The notes under the pieces are model-generated. The model did no database searches. It saw only the letters and a list, made by a program, of their open reading frames with translations, and had not been told where the DNA came from. Shown piece after piece: positions 47,365 to 56,896 of a stretch of DNA of 64,000 nt. A program made the position numbers and the translations under genes. Each line of letters starts with the position of its first letter. The stretch's first letter is position 1. Source of the stretch: Anaerobiospirillum sp. NML120449 (GTDB lineage Bacteria > Pseudomonadota > Gammaproteobacteria > Enterobacterales > Succinivibrionaceae); NCBI RefSeq assembly GCF_023051105.1, contig NZ_JALKIL010000026.1, forward strand, positions 1 through 64,000, in the 5' to 3' direction.

Positions 47365-49380
47365 TTACTGTCTGATTTCGGCCTTGGCATCGGACACGCG
47401 CTTGGCAAAAGGAGTAGCTCCCTGAGACACAGTGCGTGGGATGTTCCGGGCGGCAGCCATGGCTTCCTCGCGTGAACCGAAGTCACCGGCCATGAGAATG
47501 AACCATGGGCGGCCATTACGGGAGCTTGGCACAATCCAGTAGTGACCGGACAGGCCACGGGCTGCTGCGGCCACATTGGCGCGGTTGGAGCCGGAAACAA
47601 TCTGAACTGTGTAGCGGCCGTCTGGCAGATTACGCAGCTGGTCGATTGTGGCCTCAGTGCCGTTGCCATTGTGAACAGGGGCGGCAGCAGCCGGCTGACG
47701 GGCGGCGGCCTGCTGGCGCTGCTCATCTGCAAGGCTGATGACCTGACCTGCACGTAATGGAGGACGGGCCGGCTGAGCTGGCTGGGCCGGACGCTGGGCG
47801 GCGGCCTGCTGGGCTGCCTGCTGTGCGGCGGCCTGCTGAGCTGCCTGCTGGGCAGCCTTCTGAGCTGCAGCCTGCTGGGCAGCTTTTTGCTCAGCTGCCT
47901 TCTTCTGGGCTGCCTGCTGGGCGGCCAGCTGACGGTCAGCCTCTTCCATGGCAGCCTTCTGGGCAGCCAGCTGAGCTGCCCTCTGAGCCTGGGCACGATC
48001 CTGGTTTAACTTGTCCATGGCAGCCTGCTCAAGGGCAGCGCGATCAGCAGGATTGTGAGGTGGCTGACGGTTTGCCTGGGCGGCAGCCTGCTGAGCGGCC
48101 TGCTGGGCTGCCAGAGCCTGCTGGGCAGCCTGCTGAGCAGCCAGCTTCTGCTGGAGCTCCTGCTGGCTTACCACAGGTGGAGCAACTATATGGGTAATCT
48201 GACCCTGGGCATTGGCATCAACATGGTTGAAATTGTCGCCACGGCGCAGGACAGGAATGGCAGGTTTGGCAGGCGCCTGCTGCTGAGCTACAGATCCTCC
48301 CACTCCCCGGGGATAGGCAGAGCCATTGGCTCCGCCTTCTATTTTTTCAAGCTCTTTGCCTGAGAGGGTTACGGAATGTTCGGTCTTTGGAGCTGCAGCT
48401 TCGGCATCAATACCGCCTGGCACGCCCTGAGGGAGCACGCCCTCGTCTGAATCAAGGCCCTTGAAGTCCTCAGGACCATTGTTGAGCACCAGGCCCTCGC
48501 CATTGGCTACCACAGACTGAGCAGGACGGCTGCTCTCATCATCGGATCCGAAGAGGCTGCCTCCAAGGAAGATTGGGATAAGGCAGGCGACCACGATGAT
48601 AATGCAGACAATGGTGACGAAAATACCTACTGAGCTGCTCTTTTTCTTTGCTTTAGGCGCATTGACCTTGCCGCCTGAGCGGCCTCTGTCATTGCTTACC
48701 GATGGCGTGGTCGGATCCTTCATGAGTTTCTCCGTTATTGAAATAATCTGGCTGATATTTCCTTTGGCCGCTGCCAGAGCGTCCGGCAGCTTGTTGGAAA
48801 TGGCATTGTAAATGCGCATGGTATTCTGCAGCGCAAACATGTGACGCGAGAGCACCATGGCTTCCTGGATGTTCAGCGGCGGTATCTGCATGGACAGCAC
48901 TTCGGCCTTGCCTGCATAGTAACTGACCTTTTCCTCGGCCCACAGCGGGTGACAGACGAGCACAAAGGCAAAACGTCCCTGACCTGCAAACTGCTCATGA
49001 AGAGCCAGCAGCTCGTTGTAGAAAGAAGATACTACACTGTCGATGTCATCAACGACTACAAGAATCTTGTGATTGTAGGGAATGTGGGCCTTTTGCAGAG
49101 CATCTGCCAGATTGATGTCAGTATCGAACTGACCGCTGGGCAGCATCTGCTGTAAAAAGAGCTCACGCAGTCTCTGCAGTGCCATGTCCTTGTGGCAGGG
49201 AATAAAGACGGCACGCATTCTGGAGTCAGTCTCGTTGACTATCTGCTCACAGACTACGGTACGTCCTGAACCGCTGTCACCGGACAGAAGAATAAAACTT
49301 TCGTTGGCAACTACATTATTTACCAGTTCCCGACAAAATCGCTTTTGACTTTCTAAAGAGGCAAGTGCTTCTATGTCCAC
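47365..49380 (-). CDS. damX: DamX-like SPOR-domain cell division protein with AAA ATPase domain
   Basis: A 671-residue inner-membrane protein. An N-terminal AAA-type ATPase domain (Walker A GDSGSGRT at 34-41, Walker B ILVVVDDID) is followed by one transmembrane segment (about 249-270, SVGIFVTIVCIIIVVACLIP), a long Gln/Ala-rich helical region of AAQQAAQQ repeats (about 395-560) and a C-terminal SPOR domain (about 590-665, YTVQIVSGSNRANVAAAARG) that binds denuded septal glycan strands. E. coli DamX is 428 residues and shows the same general layout. I chose the GTG at 49380, with AAGGA 7 bases upstream; the earlier frame opening is unlike a start. Position between aroB and rpe supports the call. 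Confidence 0.9.
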   Translation of the reverse strand: MDIEALASLESQKRFCRELVNNVVANESFILLSGDSGSGRTVVCEQIVNETDSRMRAVFIPCHKDMALQRLRELFLQQMLPSGQFDTDINLADALQKAHIPYNHKILVVVDDIDSVVSSFYNELLALHEQFAGQGRFAFVLVCHPLWAEEKVSYYAGKAEVLSMQIPPLNIQEAMVLSRHMFALQNTMRIYNAISNKLPDALAAAKGNISQIISITEKLMKDPTTPSVSNDRGRSGGKVNAPKAKKKSSSVGIFVTIVCIIIVVACLIPIFLGGSLFGSDDESSRPAQSVVANGEGLVLNNGPEDFKGLDSDEGVLPQGVPGGIDAEAAAPKTEHSVTLSGKELEKIEGGANGSAYPRGVGGSVAQQQAPAKPAIPVLRRGDNFNHVDANAQGQITHIVAPPVVSQQELQQKLAAQQAAQQALAAQQAAQQAAAQANRQPPHNPADRAALEQAAMDKLNQDRAQAQRAAQLAAQKAAMEEADRQLAAQQAAQKKAAEQKAAQQAAAQKAAQQAAQQAAAQQAAQQAAAQRPAQPAQPARPPLRAGQVISLADEQRQQAAARQPAAAAPVHNGNGTEATIDQLRNLPDGRYTVQIVSGSNRANVAAAARGLSGHYWIVPSSRNGRPWFILMAGDFGSREEAMAAARNIPRTVSQGATPFAKRVSDAKAEIRQ

Positions 49381-49914
49381 GGTCGTTTCCTTGTTCCATC
49401 CCTGCCACGCAGGCTCTGCCCGGCACGACCGCCACCACAGGCGGGGCAGTGCAGGTTCATTCCATGCTGCAGGCTGCATCAAAGATGCACTCTGCCCGGC
49501 AGGTACCGGGGTTAAGGCTCCTTAAGTTACGGACAGCAAGTCAGCACCAGCGAGGCTCAAAAGCACCACTGGAGCGGCGGCCCGTTGTCTGTCCAGGTCC
49601 AAAAAGAGGCCCCGGGCAGAAACCACCAGAGAGAATTGGGGTGCACAAAATCACCATCTCCACCATCTTAACTAATGAATATTAATCAGGATATGGAGCT
49701 TGTTTATCCCTGCAATTTTAGCCTGGAAAACGGCCTTTGCCAAAAGTTATAACAACAAAAGACCAGGGTCCGGCCGCACTGTCCGGGGCGTCATCAGCGT
49801 CCCGGCACGGCCGGGCGCCCCCTGACGCCATGGGCCCGGACGGAGGCCGGGCGGGCGCCCTGGCCTCAGCCCTGCTCATGCAGGGCTGGGCCAGGCATGG
49901 CCGGATATGGCCTG
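49381..49914. other. Gap between damX and aroB
   Basis: About 530 bases. 49660-49710 is AT-rich (TAATGAATATTAATCAGG) and may hold a damX promoter on the minus strand. The part next to aroB is strongly GC-rich. No clear terminator or gene is seen. Confidence 0.4.
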
Positions 49915-50997
49915 TCAGGTCAGGGAGCGGTACTGGTTGATAAGGTCGATAATGAGCTCGTCGACAAGATCGTTGCACACAAAGCTCCTGCCAATACACT
50001 GAGGTATTACGTAGTTGATGCGGCCTGCCTTGACCTTTTTGTCATGACGCATGTGGGCAATGAAGTCAGCGCCCGTAAGTTCTGCCGGGACAGCCTTAGG
50101 CAGACCGTAGCGTGGCAGTATGTCTCTTATCTGCAGCCACTGCTGCTCACTCATGCCTTTGCCTGTCTTATATGAGACAAAGGCGGCTATGGCCATGCCC
50201 ACAGCAACGGCCTCGCCGTGAAGCCAGGTACCAAAGCCCATGCCCACCTCAATGGCATGACCAAAGGTATGACCGTAGTTGAGCAGGGCACGCATGCCAT
50301 GCTCTTTTTCATCCTGGGAGACTACATGGGCCTTCCACTCACAGCAGCGCCTGACCACATAAGACTGATCAAGCCCGGCAAAACCTGATGCCCTGTTGAG
50401 GTAATCAAAAAATTCCTGGTCGAGAATCACGCCATATTTGATGACCTCGGCCATACCGGCGGCAATCTCACGCTCAGGCAGGGTTTTGAGCATGTCCAGA
50501 TCGGCTATGACCACCTTTGGCTGGTAGAAGGCGCCAATCATGTTCTTGCCGGCCGGATGGTTAATGGCTGTCTTGCCGCCTACCGAGGAGTCCACCATGG
50601 CAAGCAGTGTGGTCGGTACCTGAACAAAGTCCACGCCACGCTGATAGGTGGCGGCCGCAAAGCCGGTCATATCGCCCACCACACCGCCACCAAGGGCCAG
50701 CAGCACACAGTCACGACCAAGGCCGGCACTGAGCAGATCAGTCATGATCTGCATGTAGCTGTTCATGTCCTTATGGCTCTCGCCATCGGTAAGAATGCAG
50801 CTGCGGCAGACAAAATCATGCTCCTCAAGCTGTTTCTGTACTTTTTCCAGGTATAGCGGTGCCACAATATCGTTAGTGACAATCATAATGTCACGACGCT
50901 CTGGCAGAGCCTGTCTTACCAGGGCTCCCACATCAAGACCGTGGCCGATAGCAATATCGTAGGAATAATCCCCAAGGGCAATATGAACTTTATCCAT
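49915..50997 (-). CDS. aroB: 3-dehydroquinate synthase
   Basis: Second step of the shikimate pathway; it converts DAHP to 3-dehydroquinate using NAD and a metal. Signatures: ALGGGVVGDMTGFAAATYQRG, VPTTLLAMVDSSVGGKT, NHPAGKNMIGAF, EVIKYG, and metal ligands in LNYGHTFGHAIE and LHGEAVAVGM. It has 360 residues (E. coli 362). I chose the ATG at 50997, with AAGGAG upstream. It is 96 bases downstream of aroK, as in enterobacteria, and precedes damX. Confidence 0.98.
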   Translation of the reverse strand: MDKVHIALGDYSYDIAIGHGLDVGALVRQALPERRDIMIVTNDIVAPLYLEKVQKQLEEHDFVCRSCILTDGESHKDMNSYMQIMTDLLSAGLGRDCVLLALGGGVVGDMTGFAAATYQRGVDFVQVPTTLLAMVDSSVGGKTAINHPAGKNMIGAFYQPKVVIADLDMLKTLPEREIAAGMAEVIKYGVILDQEFFDYLNRASGFAGLDQSYVVRRCCEWKAHVVSQDEKEHGMRALLNYGHTFGHAIEVGMGFGTWLHGEAVAVGMAIAAFVSYKTGKGMSEQQWLQIRDILPRYGLPKAVPAELTGADFIAHMRHDKKVKAGRINYVIPQCIGRSFVCNDLVDELIIDLINQYRSLT

Positions 50998-51093
50998 CAA
51001 AAGGCTCCTTACACTTAATTGGGCACAGGGGCAGGTCACGCGCCGTCAGCCTGGCTGACGCCGCTGACCGGCAGCGGCTGCCCGGCCGGGCAG

Positions 51094-51651
51094 CTAAAGC
51101 TGGTGCGGGCTCAGGGCCTGCAGGCAGCGCTGCACTATGTTGTCAATGCTGTCATCAGTATCGATTACGGCCAGGGCAATTGAGCGGTACAGAGGATCGC
51201 GCTGAGCAAAGAGCTCGCTCAGGCGTCCCCTGATGTCCTGAACATTAATCATGGGACGGTTCTGGTCATGACGCACGCGCTCATACTGATGCTCCACATC
51301 AAGATGCAGATACAGGCACAGGCTGTGCGCAGCTATCAGGGCGCGGCTGTCCGCGCGGCCGGCCACACCGCCGCCCCCTGCAATGACAGCAGGCAGCTGC
51401 GCCGGCCTGACTATATGCTCAGGGCAAAAGATTTCATCGAGCAGGCTGCGCAGACAGTCATGTTCAAGCTCACGAAAGTAAGGCTCGCCCTTTGAGGCAA
51501 AGATGTCGGGAATGGACATGTGAGCCTGCTCGATTATGTAATCGTCATGATCAAGAAAGCTGCCATTGATACTCTGGGCCAGCCTGCGGCCAATGGTGGT
51601 CTTGCCGGCGCCCATGGGGCCTACCAGAAATACCGGCCGGTCAAATCTCAT
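51094..51651 (-). CDS. aroK: Shikimate kinase
   Basis: Phosphorylates shikimate in the aromatic amino acid pathway. The Walker A is GPMGAGKTT, the DHDD motif that binds shikimate is SFLDHDDYI, and GGGGVAG follows. A lid-region Arg pair lies in RNPMI-like NRPMINVQDIRGR. It has 185 residues (E. coli AroK 173). I chose the ATG at 51651, with AGGAG 8 bases upstream; the frame opens earlier in a GC-rich artefact. It starts the aroK-aroB transcript, divergent from mrcA. Confidence 0.96.
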   Translation of the reverse strand: MRFDRPVFLVGPMGAGKTTIGRRLAQSINGSFLDHDDYIIEQAHMSIPDIFASKGEPYFRELEHDCLRSLLDEIFCPEHIVRPAQLPAVIAGGGGVAGRADSRALIAAHSLCLYLHLDVEHQYERVRHDQNRPMINVQDIRGRLSELFAQRDPLYRSIALAVIDTDDSIDNIVQRCLQALSPHQL

Positions 51652-52103
51652 ACAGTCATCTCCTCTGTCATCGGCGGCCTGTCCCGGGACGCCGCTTACA
51701 CGCCCGTCAGAGCCGGGCGCGCGTCGCAGCTGCAGCCGCAGCTGCAGCTGCTGATGCCGCCGCCGGGGCCATGCCCTGCCCGGCCCGGTGGCTGCATCAG
51801 CATAAGGCACCGGGACGGGACTTGCCCATAGTCATGAGAGTGTTGCACCAGTTAAGAGCAGGGCCCGGGGCTGTATCCTGGCGCCAGCGGCCTGTGCAGC
51901 GCGACAAGTGCGGACCGGGCCCGGGGCCGCTGCCCTGGCGCTGCTCTGCCCGTGCCCCGGCTGCAGCCCTGCCGCCAGCCGGAGGCATGGGCGATGGCGG
52001 GAAAATGGCGCCGGGGCCTGTATCGATGCGGGACGAAAATTGCATGGTTAAGACCTTATTTTGCTAAAATATAGAGTTCACATTATTTTTTGCAAGGAGC
52101 AAA
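51652..52103. promoter_or_regulatory. Divergent aroK/mrcA control region
   Basis: About 450 bases. 51715-51760 has imperfect CAGCTGCAG repeats. Next to mrcA lies a weak promoter-like pair, TTGCAT (52040-52045) and TAAAAT (52065-52070), with a spacing of 19, longer than ideal. No gene is present. Confidence 0.4.
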
Positions 52104-55100
52104 GTGGTGTTTTCTAAAGCTATCAGGATTGCAAGAGCAGTCTTCTGGGCCGGTCTCTTCGGTGCTGCCCTGTCAGGCGGCGTCGTTGCGGCGGGCTATT
52201 ACTCCACCCTGGAGGAACTGCCTGACGTTGAGGAACTCAAGCACGTAAGCTTTGAAACTCCGATGAAGATCTACACCAGTGACGGCAAGTTAATTGGTGA
52301 GTTCGGCGAGCACAAGCGTATTCCTGTTGATCTCAACGAGATCCCGGAAAAGATGCAGCAGGCTTTCCTTGCCATTGAAGATTCCCGTTTCTACGAGCAC
52401 TCGGGCATTGACCCTGTTGGTATTTTACGTGCCGTGGTGGTAGCTGCCACCTCAGGCGGTGCCTCCCAGGGTGCCTCCACCATTACCCAGCAGGTAGCCC
52501 GTAACTTCTTCTTAACCCGTGACCGTACCCTTGAGCGCAAGATCAAGGAAGTGTTCATTGCCTGGCGTATTGAGCAGGTACTGTCCAAAGAGGAAATTCT
52601 CGAACTCTATCTGAACAAGATTGCACTGGGCCACCGCTCCTATGGCGTAGTTGCAGCTGCTCAGACCTATTATGGCAAGGCACTCAAGGATCTGACCCTG
52701 GCTGAAATCGCCACCATTGCCGGTCTGCCAAAGGCCCCTTCCACCTTAAACCCTATTACCAGCCCAACGCGCGCCAAGGACCGCCGTCATCTGGTGCTCC
52801 AGCGTATGCTCACCCTGGGCTATATCACCCCTGAAGAGTTTGAAACAGCTGACGCCGCTCCGTCACGAGCCTTCTTCCACTCAGCCCCTCTTGAGGCCTA
52901 TGCCCCATATGTAGCTGAAGAGGCCCGTCAGGCCGTGATAGCCAAATATGGCGAAAACGCCTATATCAAAGGCTTTAAGATCTACACCACTGTAGATTCA
53001 CGCTACCAGGAATTTGCCCACGACGCTATTTTCAGCTCTCTTACCGCTTACGATGTGCGCCATGGCTACCGTGGTCCGCTGTATAACATTTATGACCCGA
53101 CCCGTGGTCTGCGCGGCAGCGAAAGACAGCCAGTGGCCAAAAACGGTACCAATGCCGGCGCCAATAACGGTGTCATTATCAAGGCCCGCCTGGAGCTGGC
53201 CCAGCAGCTGAGCGCCCAGAAGCGCAGCTATACCTACCGTGATCTCATCGCCGGTGTGGAAAACAACAATCCGCTGGCTGCCCGCATTGCCGAGGTTAAT
53301 GCCGATCTTGATTATGATGCCACCATGGACATACTGCGCCGTGAAAACAAATTGCGCAGCATTGATCCGGCCCTGGTGCTCACAGTTGATGATGAAAACC
53401 GTACTGCCACTGTGCTTACCCCCAAGGGCGAGCAGAAGCTGCTTACCTGGGAGGGCATGTCATGGGCCCGCGAATTTGTCACTGACAGAAAGCAGGGCGA
53501 ACTGCCCTCACTGCCAGGTCAGTTCCTCATTGCCGGCGACATTATCTTTACCTACGTAAAGACCATAGAGCCTAAAGATGGCAGCAAGGATACGCAGCCG
53601 CGTGAAGTGCTGATGCTCACTCAGATACCTGATGTTGAGGCCGCGCTCATTTCCCTTGACCCTAAGAGCGGTGCCGTACTGGCCATGGCCGGCGGTTTTG
53701 ACTTTGAAAAGAGCAAGTTCAACCGCACCACCCAGCTGCTGCGTCAGACCGGCTCAAGCTTCAAGCCATTTATCTACTCATCGGCCATAGCCTACGGTAT
53801 AGCCCTGAACTCGGTTATTCCTGATGAGCCAATCAAGACCTGGGACATAGGCTCACGCAGCTGGTGGCAGCCACGTAACTCACCAAACCGCTTTGACGGT
53901 CTGATGACCATACGTGAGGGTCTGGCCCGCTCCAAGAACTCCATTGCTATTCGCACCATACGTCATGTGGGCGTGCCTAATGCCGTAGAGCACCTGCGCA
54001 AGTTCAACATCATGGTGCCAAAGTTCCAGCAAAGTGAGTCCATGGCTCTTGGTTCTGTAGAGCTTACTCCTCTGCAAATGGCCACAGCCTATTCGGCCTT
54101 TGCCAATGGCGGCTACAAGATCACTCCGCATCTTATTGAGCGCATTGAGCTCGATAACGGTCAGGAGCTGTATCGCGCCTATCCAAAGATTGCTGATCAC
54201 ACTCTGCCAGATGCCATTGAAAACGCCATTTCCATGCAGTTCCGCAGGAATTACAAGCCAAATGCCCGTGACCTTGCTCTGGCCACCTTCGTCAATAAGC
54301 CTGAGATGACTGTGTTCCCAAATCTCAATCGCGATTTTTACGATCCGGCCGAGTATCTGGCCCAGGCTGTTTATGAGGGCAACCAGGCAAACCTGGACAA
54401 TGCCCAGGCTCCATCGCAAATCCAGGCAGCCAACCAGATTCAGGGCATGGACAGAGTTGAAGGTCCGGATCCTGACGGCCAGCAGCCAGGCCCTGAGGGC
54501 GCCGCCGGCGCCCCGGGCATGGAGGGCACTGATGCTGCCGGCATGGCCGGAGCTACGGGCAATGAGAACGTAGCTGTGCCTTTTGCCGTTGCCCAGAACG
54601 ATGCTGCCGGACAGGGTCCGGCTGTGGTAAAGCCGGGCAACACCGCCTCTGTTTCTGTAGCCGCCCTTGCTGATCTTGACAGCCTTGGCAACCCTGACAG
54701 CCCGTACAAGACTGCACCGCAGATCTTAAGTCACGGCCATGCCTATCTGGTGGCCTCGCTGATGAAGTCCAATGTCTATGGCGGCAAGGGTCTTAACGGT
54801 CCTTACTACGGTACCGGCGCCAAGGCCGCACGCATGACTGATCGTAATGACATTCATGCCAAGACTGGTACTACCAATAATGTCCATGACGCCTGGTTCT
54901 CAGGCTTTAATGGCAATATGGTGGTTACTGCCTGGGTAGGCTTTGATAATGACCGTGACCTTGGTTATACCCGCGCCATTGGTTCAGAAAGTGGTGGTGC
55001 TACTGCGCTGCCAATGTTCTCAAACTTCTTCAAACGCGCTCAGGAGGGTCTGCCTTCAGCTGATATTCCGCGCCCTTATGGTCTTACCTGGACCAGTAAC

Positions 55101-55223
55101 CGCGAGATTGCCGAGCCGGCCATTCCAGGCATGATCGTTATCGACGATGGCTCCAGCGCAAAGAGCATTCGCAACACCGGTATCGACAGCTCCAACGTCG
55201 ATACTGAAGGCGAAATCTTCTAA
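52104..55223 (+). CDS. mrcA: Penicillin-binding protein 1A
   Basis: Bifunctional peptidoglycan synthase with a cytoplasmic start, one TM (about 11-31), a GT51 transglycosylase domain (AIEDSRFYEHSGIDPVGI, GASTITQQVARNF, KIKEVFIAWRIEQ) and a transpeptidase domain (SxxK in GSSFKP, SxN in ARSKNS, KTG in HAKTGTTNN). The OB-like insert of the PBP1A class lies between them. At 1039 residues it exceeds E. coli PBP1A (850). A clear excess is a Gly/Pro/Ala/Asn insert of about 100 residues (about 757-865) between the SxN and KTG motifs. The start is GTG at 52104 or the adjacent GTG at 52107 (AAGGAG is 4 or 7 bases away). It is divergent from aroK, as in E. coli. Confidence 0.96.
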   Translation: MVFSKAIRIARAVFWAGLFGAALSGGVVAAGYYSTLEELPDVEELKHVSFETPMKIYTSDGKLIGEFGEHKRIPVDLNEIPEKMQQAFLAIEDSRFYEHSGIDPVGILRAVVVAATSGGASQGASTITQQVARNFFLTRDRTLERKIKEVFIAWRIEQVLSKEEILELYLNKIALGHRSYGVVAAAQTYYGKALKDLTLAEIATIAGLPKAPSTLNPITSPTRAKDRRHLVLQRMLTLGYITPEEFETADAAPSRAFFHSAPLEAYAPYVAEEARQAVIAKYGENAYIKGFKIYTTVDSRYQEFAHDAIFSSLTAYDVRHGYRGPLYNIYDPTRGLRGSERQPVAKNGTNAGANNGVIIKARLELAQQLSAQKRSYTYRDLIAGVENNNPLAARIAEVNADLDYDATMDILRRENKLRSIDPALVLTVDDENRTATVLTPKGEQKLLTWEGMSWAREFVTDRKQGELPSLPGQFLIAGDIIFTYVKTIEPKDGSKDTQPREVLMLTQIPDVEAALISLDPKSGAVLAMAGGFDFEKSKFNRTTQLLRQTGSSFKPFIYSSAIAYGIALNSVIPDEPIKTWDIGSRSWWQPRNSPNRFDGLMTIREGLARSKNSIAIRTIRHVGVPNAVEHLRKFNIMVPKFQQSESMALGSVELTPLQMATAYSAFANGGYKITPHLIERIELDNGQELYRAYPKIADHTLPDAIENAISMQFRRNYKPNARDLALATFVNKPEMTVFPNLNRDFYDPAEYLAQAVYEGNQANLDNAQAPSQIQAANQIQGMDRVEGPDPDGQQPGPEGAAGAPGMEGTDAAGMAGATGNENVAVPFAVAQNDAAGQGPAVVKPGNTASVSVAALADLDSLGNPDSPYKTAPQILSHGHAYLVASLMKSNVYGGKGLNGPYYGTGAKAARMTDRNDIHAKTGTTNNVHDAWFSGFNGNMVVTAWVGFDNDRDLGYTRAIGSESGGATALPMFSNFFKRAQEGLPSADIPRPYGLTWTSNREIAEPAIPGMIVIDDGSSAKSIRNTGIDSSNVDTEGEIF

Positions 55224-55261
55224 GCGCCGCCAGCATTGCGCCAGCGGTGCCCCAATAAAAG

Positions 55262-55296
55262 CAGCCCGATCCCCACAGGATCGGGCTGTTTTTTTT
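55262..55296 (+). terminator. Terminator downstream of mrcA
   Basis: AGCCCGATCC (55263-55272) pairs perfectly with GGATCGGGCT (55278-55287), followed by a T8 run. Confidence 0.94.
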
Positions 55297-55577
55297 CAGG
55301 GCAGCTAAAGGGCCGCCCCCTGCTGGTAATATCATTAAAGGACAGCCGCTCCGCCGAGCCTGCGCCTGCGCCGGCGCCGGCCCGGTACCGGGCCGGGCCG
55401 GGCGGCTGAACATGCTCAAAACCACCGGGCCCCTGCTGTGAGGCCCGGGACAGGCAGCGGCGCAGCGCAGCCGGCGCCACGGGCGCTGGTACGCTGTGAC
55501 CAGGCTCAGCCGGGCTGCGCAGGCTGAGCCGGCTGTGATACTGCCTTTTTATCTTCCGCCGTGAAAGGATACTGACG
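55297..55577. other. GC-rich gap upstream of the GT2 gene
   Basis: It contains a 20-bp perfect palindrome at 55377-55396 centred on GGTACC, within a run of GCC/GGC words. No gene is present. Confidence 0.7.
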
Positions 55578-56345
55578 ATGCTCCACCACCTCGTCCACTC
55601 CCATTATGACCTTACTGTGATTGTTCCTGTTTTCAATGAAGAGGAGAGTCTGCCGCGCCTGTATGAGGCTCTGCGTGAGTATCAGCGCAAGTGCTCGGTA
55701 AAGGTATGCTTTCTGGTGGTCAATGACGGATCAGAGGATCGCTCTCTTACCATCATCAAGGAAAATTCCAATGCCCTGCACGGCTTTTTCTATATCTCTC
55801 TGGTCAGCCGCTGCGGCCTTACCGGTGCCTTAAAGGCCGGCTTTGAGCATACCCAGACAAAGTGGGCCGGCTATATCGATGCCGATCTGCAGACCTTTCC
55901 TGATGACTTTGAGCTGTTGCTGGCCAGAAGGCATGAGGGCGATTTAATCTGCGGCATCAGAGCCCGGCGCAGCGACAGCCTGTCCAAACGTATTCAGTCA
56001 CGCCTTGCCAACAAAATCCGCAATGCCATTACCCACGATGGCATGAGCGATACCAACTGCCCGCTCAAGATAATCAAAAGCGACCTTGCCCGCTCCCTGC
56101 CTCTGTTCTCGGGCATGCACCGTTTCCTGCCCGCCCTGACCCTGCTCACGGGCCATAAGGTAGTAGCCGTAAAGGTACGCCATCAGCAGCGCTATCACGG
56201 CAAGTCCAAATTCAATTTCTTCAACCGCGCCTTTTCCGGAGCCTGTGATTTGCTGGCCTTTATCTGGATGCGCAGCCGCTATACAGCCCCTGTTGCAGGG
56301 GACAATAATCTTGCCTGTGCCGTGCCGCCAAAGAAGCAGCAATAA
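55578..56345 (+). CDS. GT2-family glycosyltransferase, DPM1/ArnC-like, without membrane anchor
   Basis: A 255-residue GT-A enzyme. VIVPVFNEEESLPRLYEAL and VVNDGSEDRS are the nucleotide-sugar site; the DxD-like metal motif is YIDADLQTFPDD. The RCGLTGALKAGFEHTQ segment and the acceptor end match undecaprenyl- or dolichyl-phosphate sugar transferases (ArnC, DPM1, GtrB). ArnC and GtrB have two C-terminal TM helices; here only a weak hydrophobic stretch (about 228-240) remains, so it is soluble or peripheral, like DPM1. AAAGGA lies 8 bases before the start. It lies in the same region as the epimerase and an ArnT-like transferase, which use or make lipid-linked sugars (inference of a shared pathway). 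Confidence 0.87.
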   Translation: MLHHLVHSHYDLTVIVPVFNEEESLPRLYEALREYQRKCSVKVCFLVVNDGSEDRSLTIIKENSNALHGFFYISLVSRCGLTGALKAGFEHTQTKWAGYIDADLQTFPDDFELLLARRHEGDLICGIRARRSDSLSKRIQSRLANKIRNAITHDGMSDTNCPLKIIKSDLARSLPLFSGMHRFLPALTLLTGHKVVAVKVRHQQRYHGKSKFNFFNRAFSGACDLLAFIWMRSRYTAPVAGDNNLACAVPPKKQQ

Positions 56346-56896
56346 TGATAAAATTGGCCATGACAACGTTTGCCGTCAGCTGCCCTTTCAGGCGCCCGCC
56401 CCACAGGAGCACAGGCCTCCATTCCCTGCAGGCAGGTCCATAAGCTGGCCTGCCGCCCGGTCCGTAATCTGGCCTGCCGCCAGGTCCGGCCGGTCGGCCA
56501 TGACAGGGCAGGCCCTGCCCGCACTGCCCTGCGCTGAGCGCTCATCGCCCCGCCCTTAAGCCCGGCATTTTCCCACCCCATGCTGCAAAATCACGCCCGC
56601 CCTGCCCACAGGCCAGGCGGCCGCTGCCCTGCCTGCCAGGACTCATACCTGACAGCGCAGCCGGTCCGGCCCCTTAAGCCTCAGGTCATGGCGCGGCCCG
56701 GCATGCCTGCGCATCACTGCACCGGCCTGCCTCCACGGAAATCACCAGGGAAATGCCCGGCCCCATCAGGCCCGCACCTGCGCCCGCCCCTGCCGGGAGG
56801 CCGGGGCGGCGCAGGCCTGAAGACGGGGCTACGATGACAGTGCTGCGGCGGCAGCTGATGACGGCATCAACCTTACTTTTTTCCGGGTGTACCTTT
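56346..56896. other. GC-rich gap upstream of the MFS gene
   Basis: It contains two near copies of CTGGCCTGCCGCC with TCCGTAATC between (56440-56500). The open frame continues upstream of the chosen MFS start, but its translation is Pro/Ala/Arg-rich and looks non-coding. Confidence 0.45.

Noticed and set aside
56834..56896. LLFSGC read as a lipoprotein signal at an upstream MFS start
   Set aside because: MFS proteins are not lipoproteins and the conserved part begins just after the ATG at 56897. The motif is more likely chance in untranslated or weakly used sequence.
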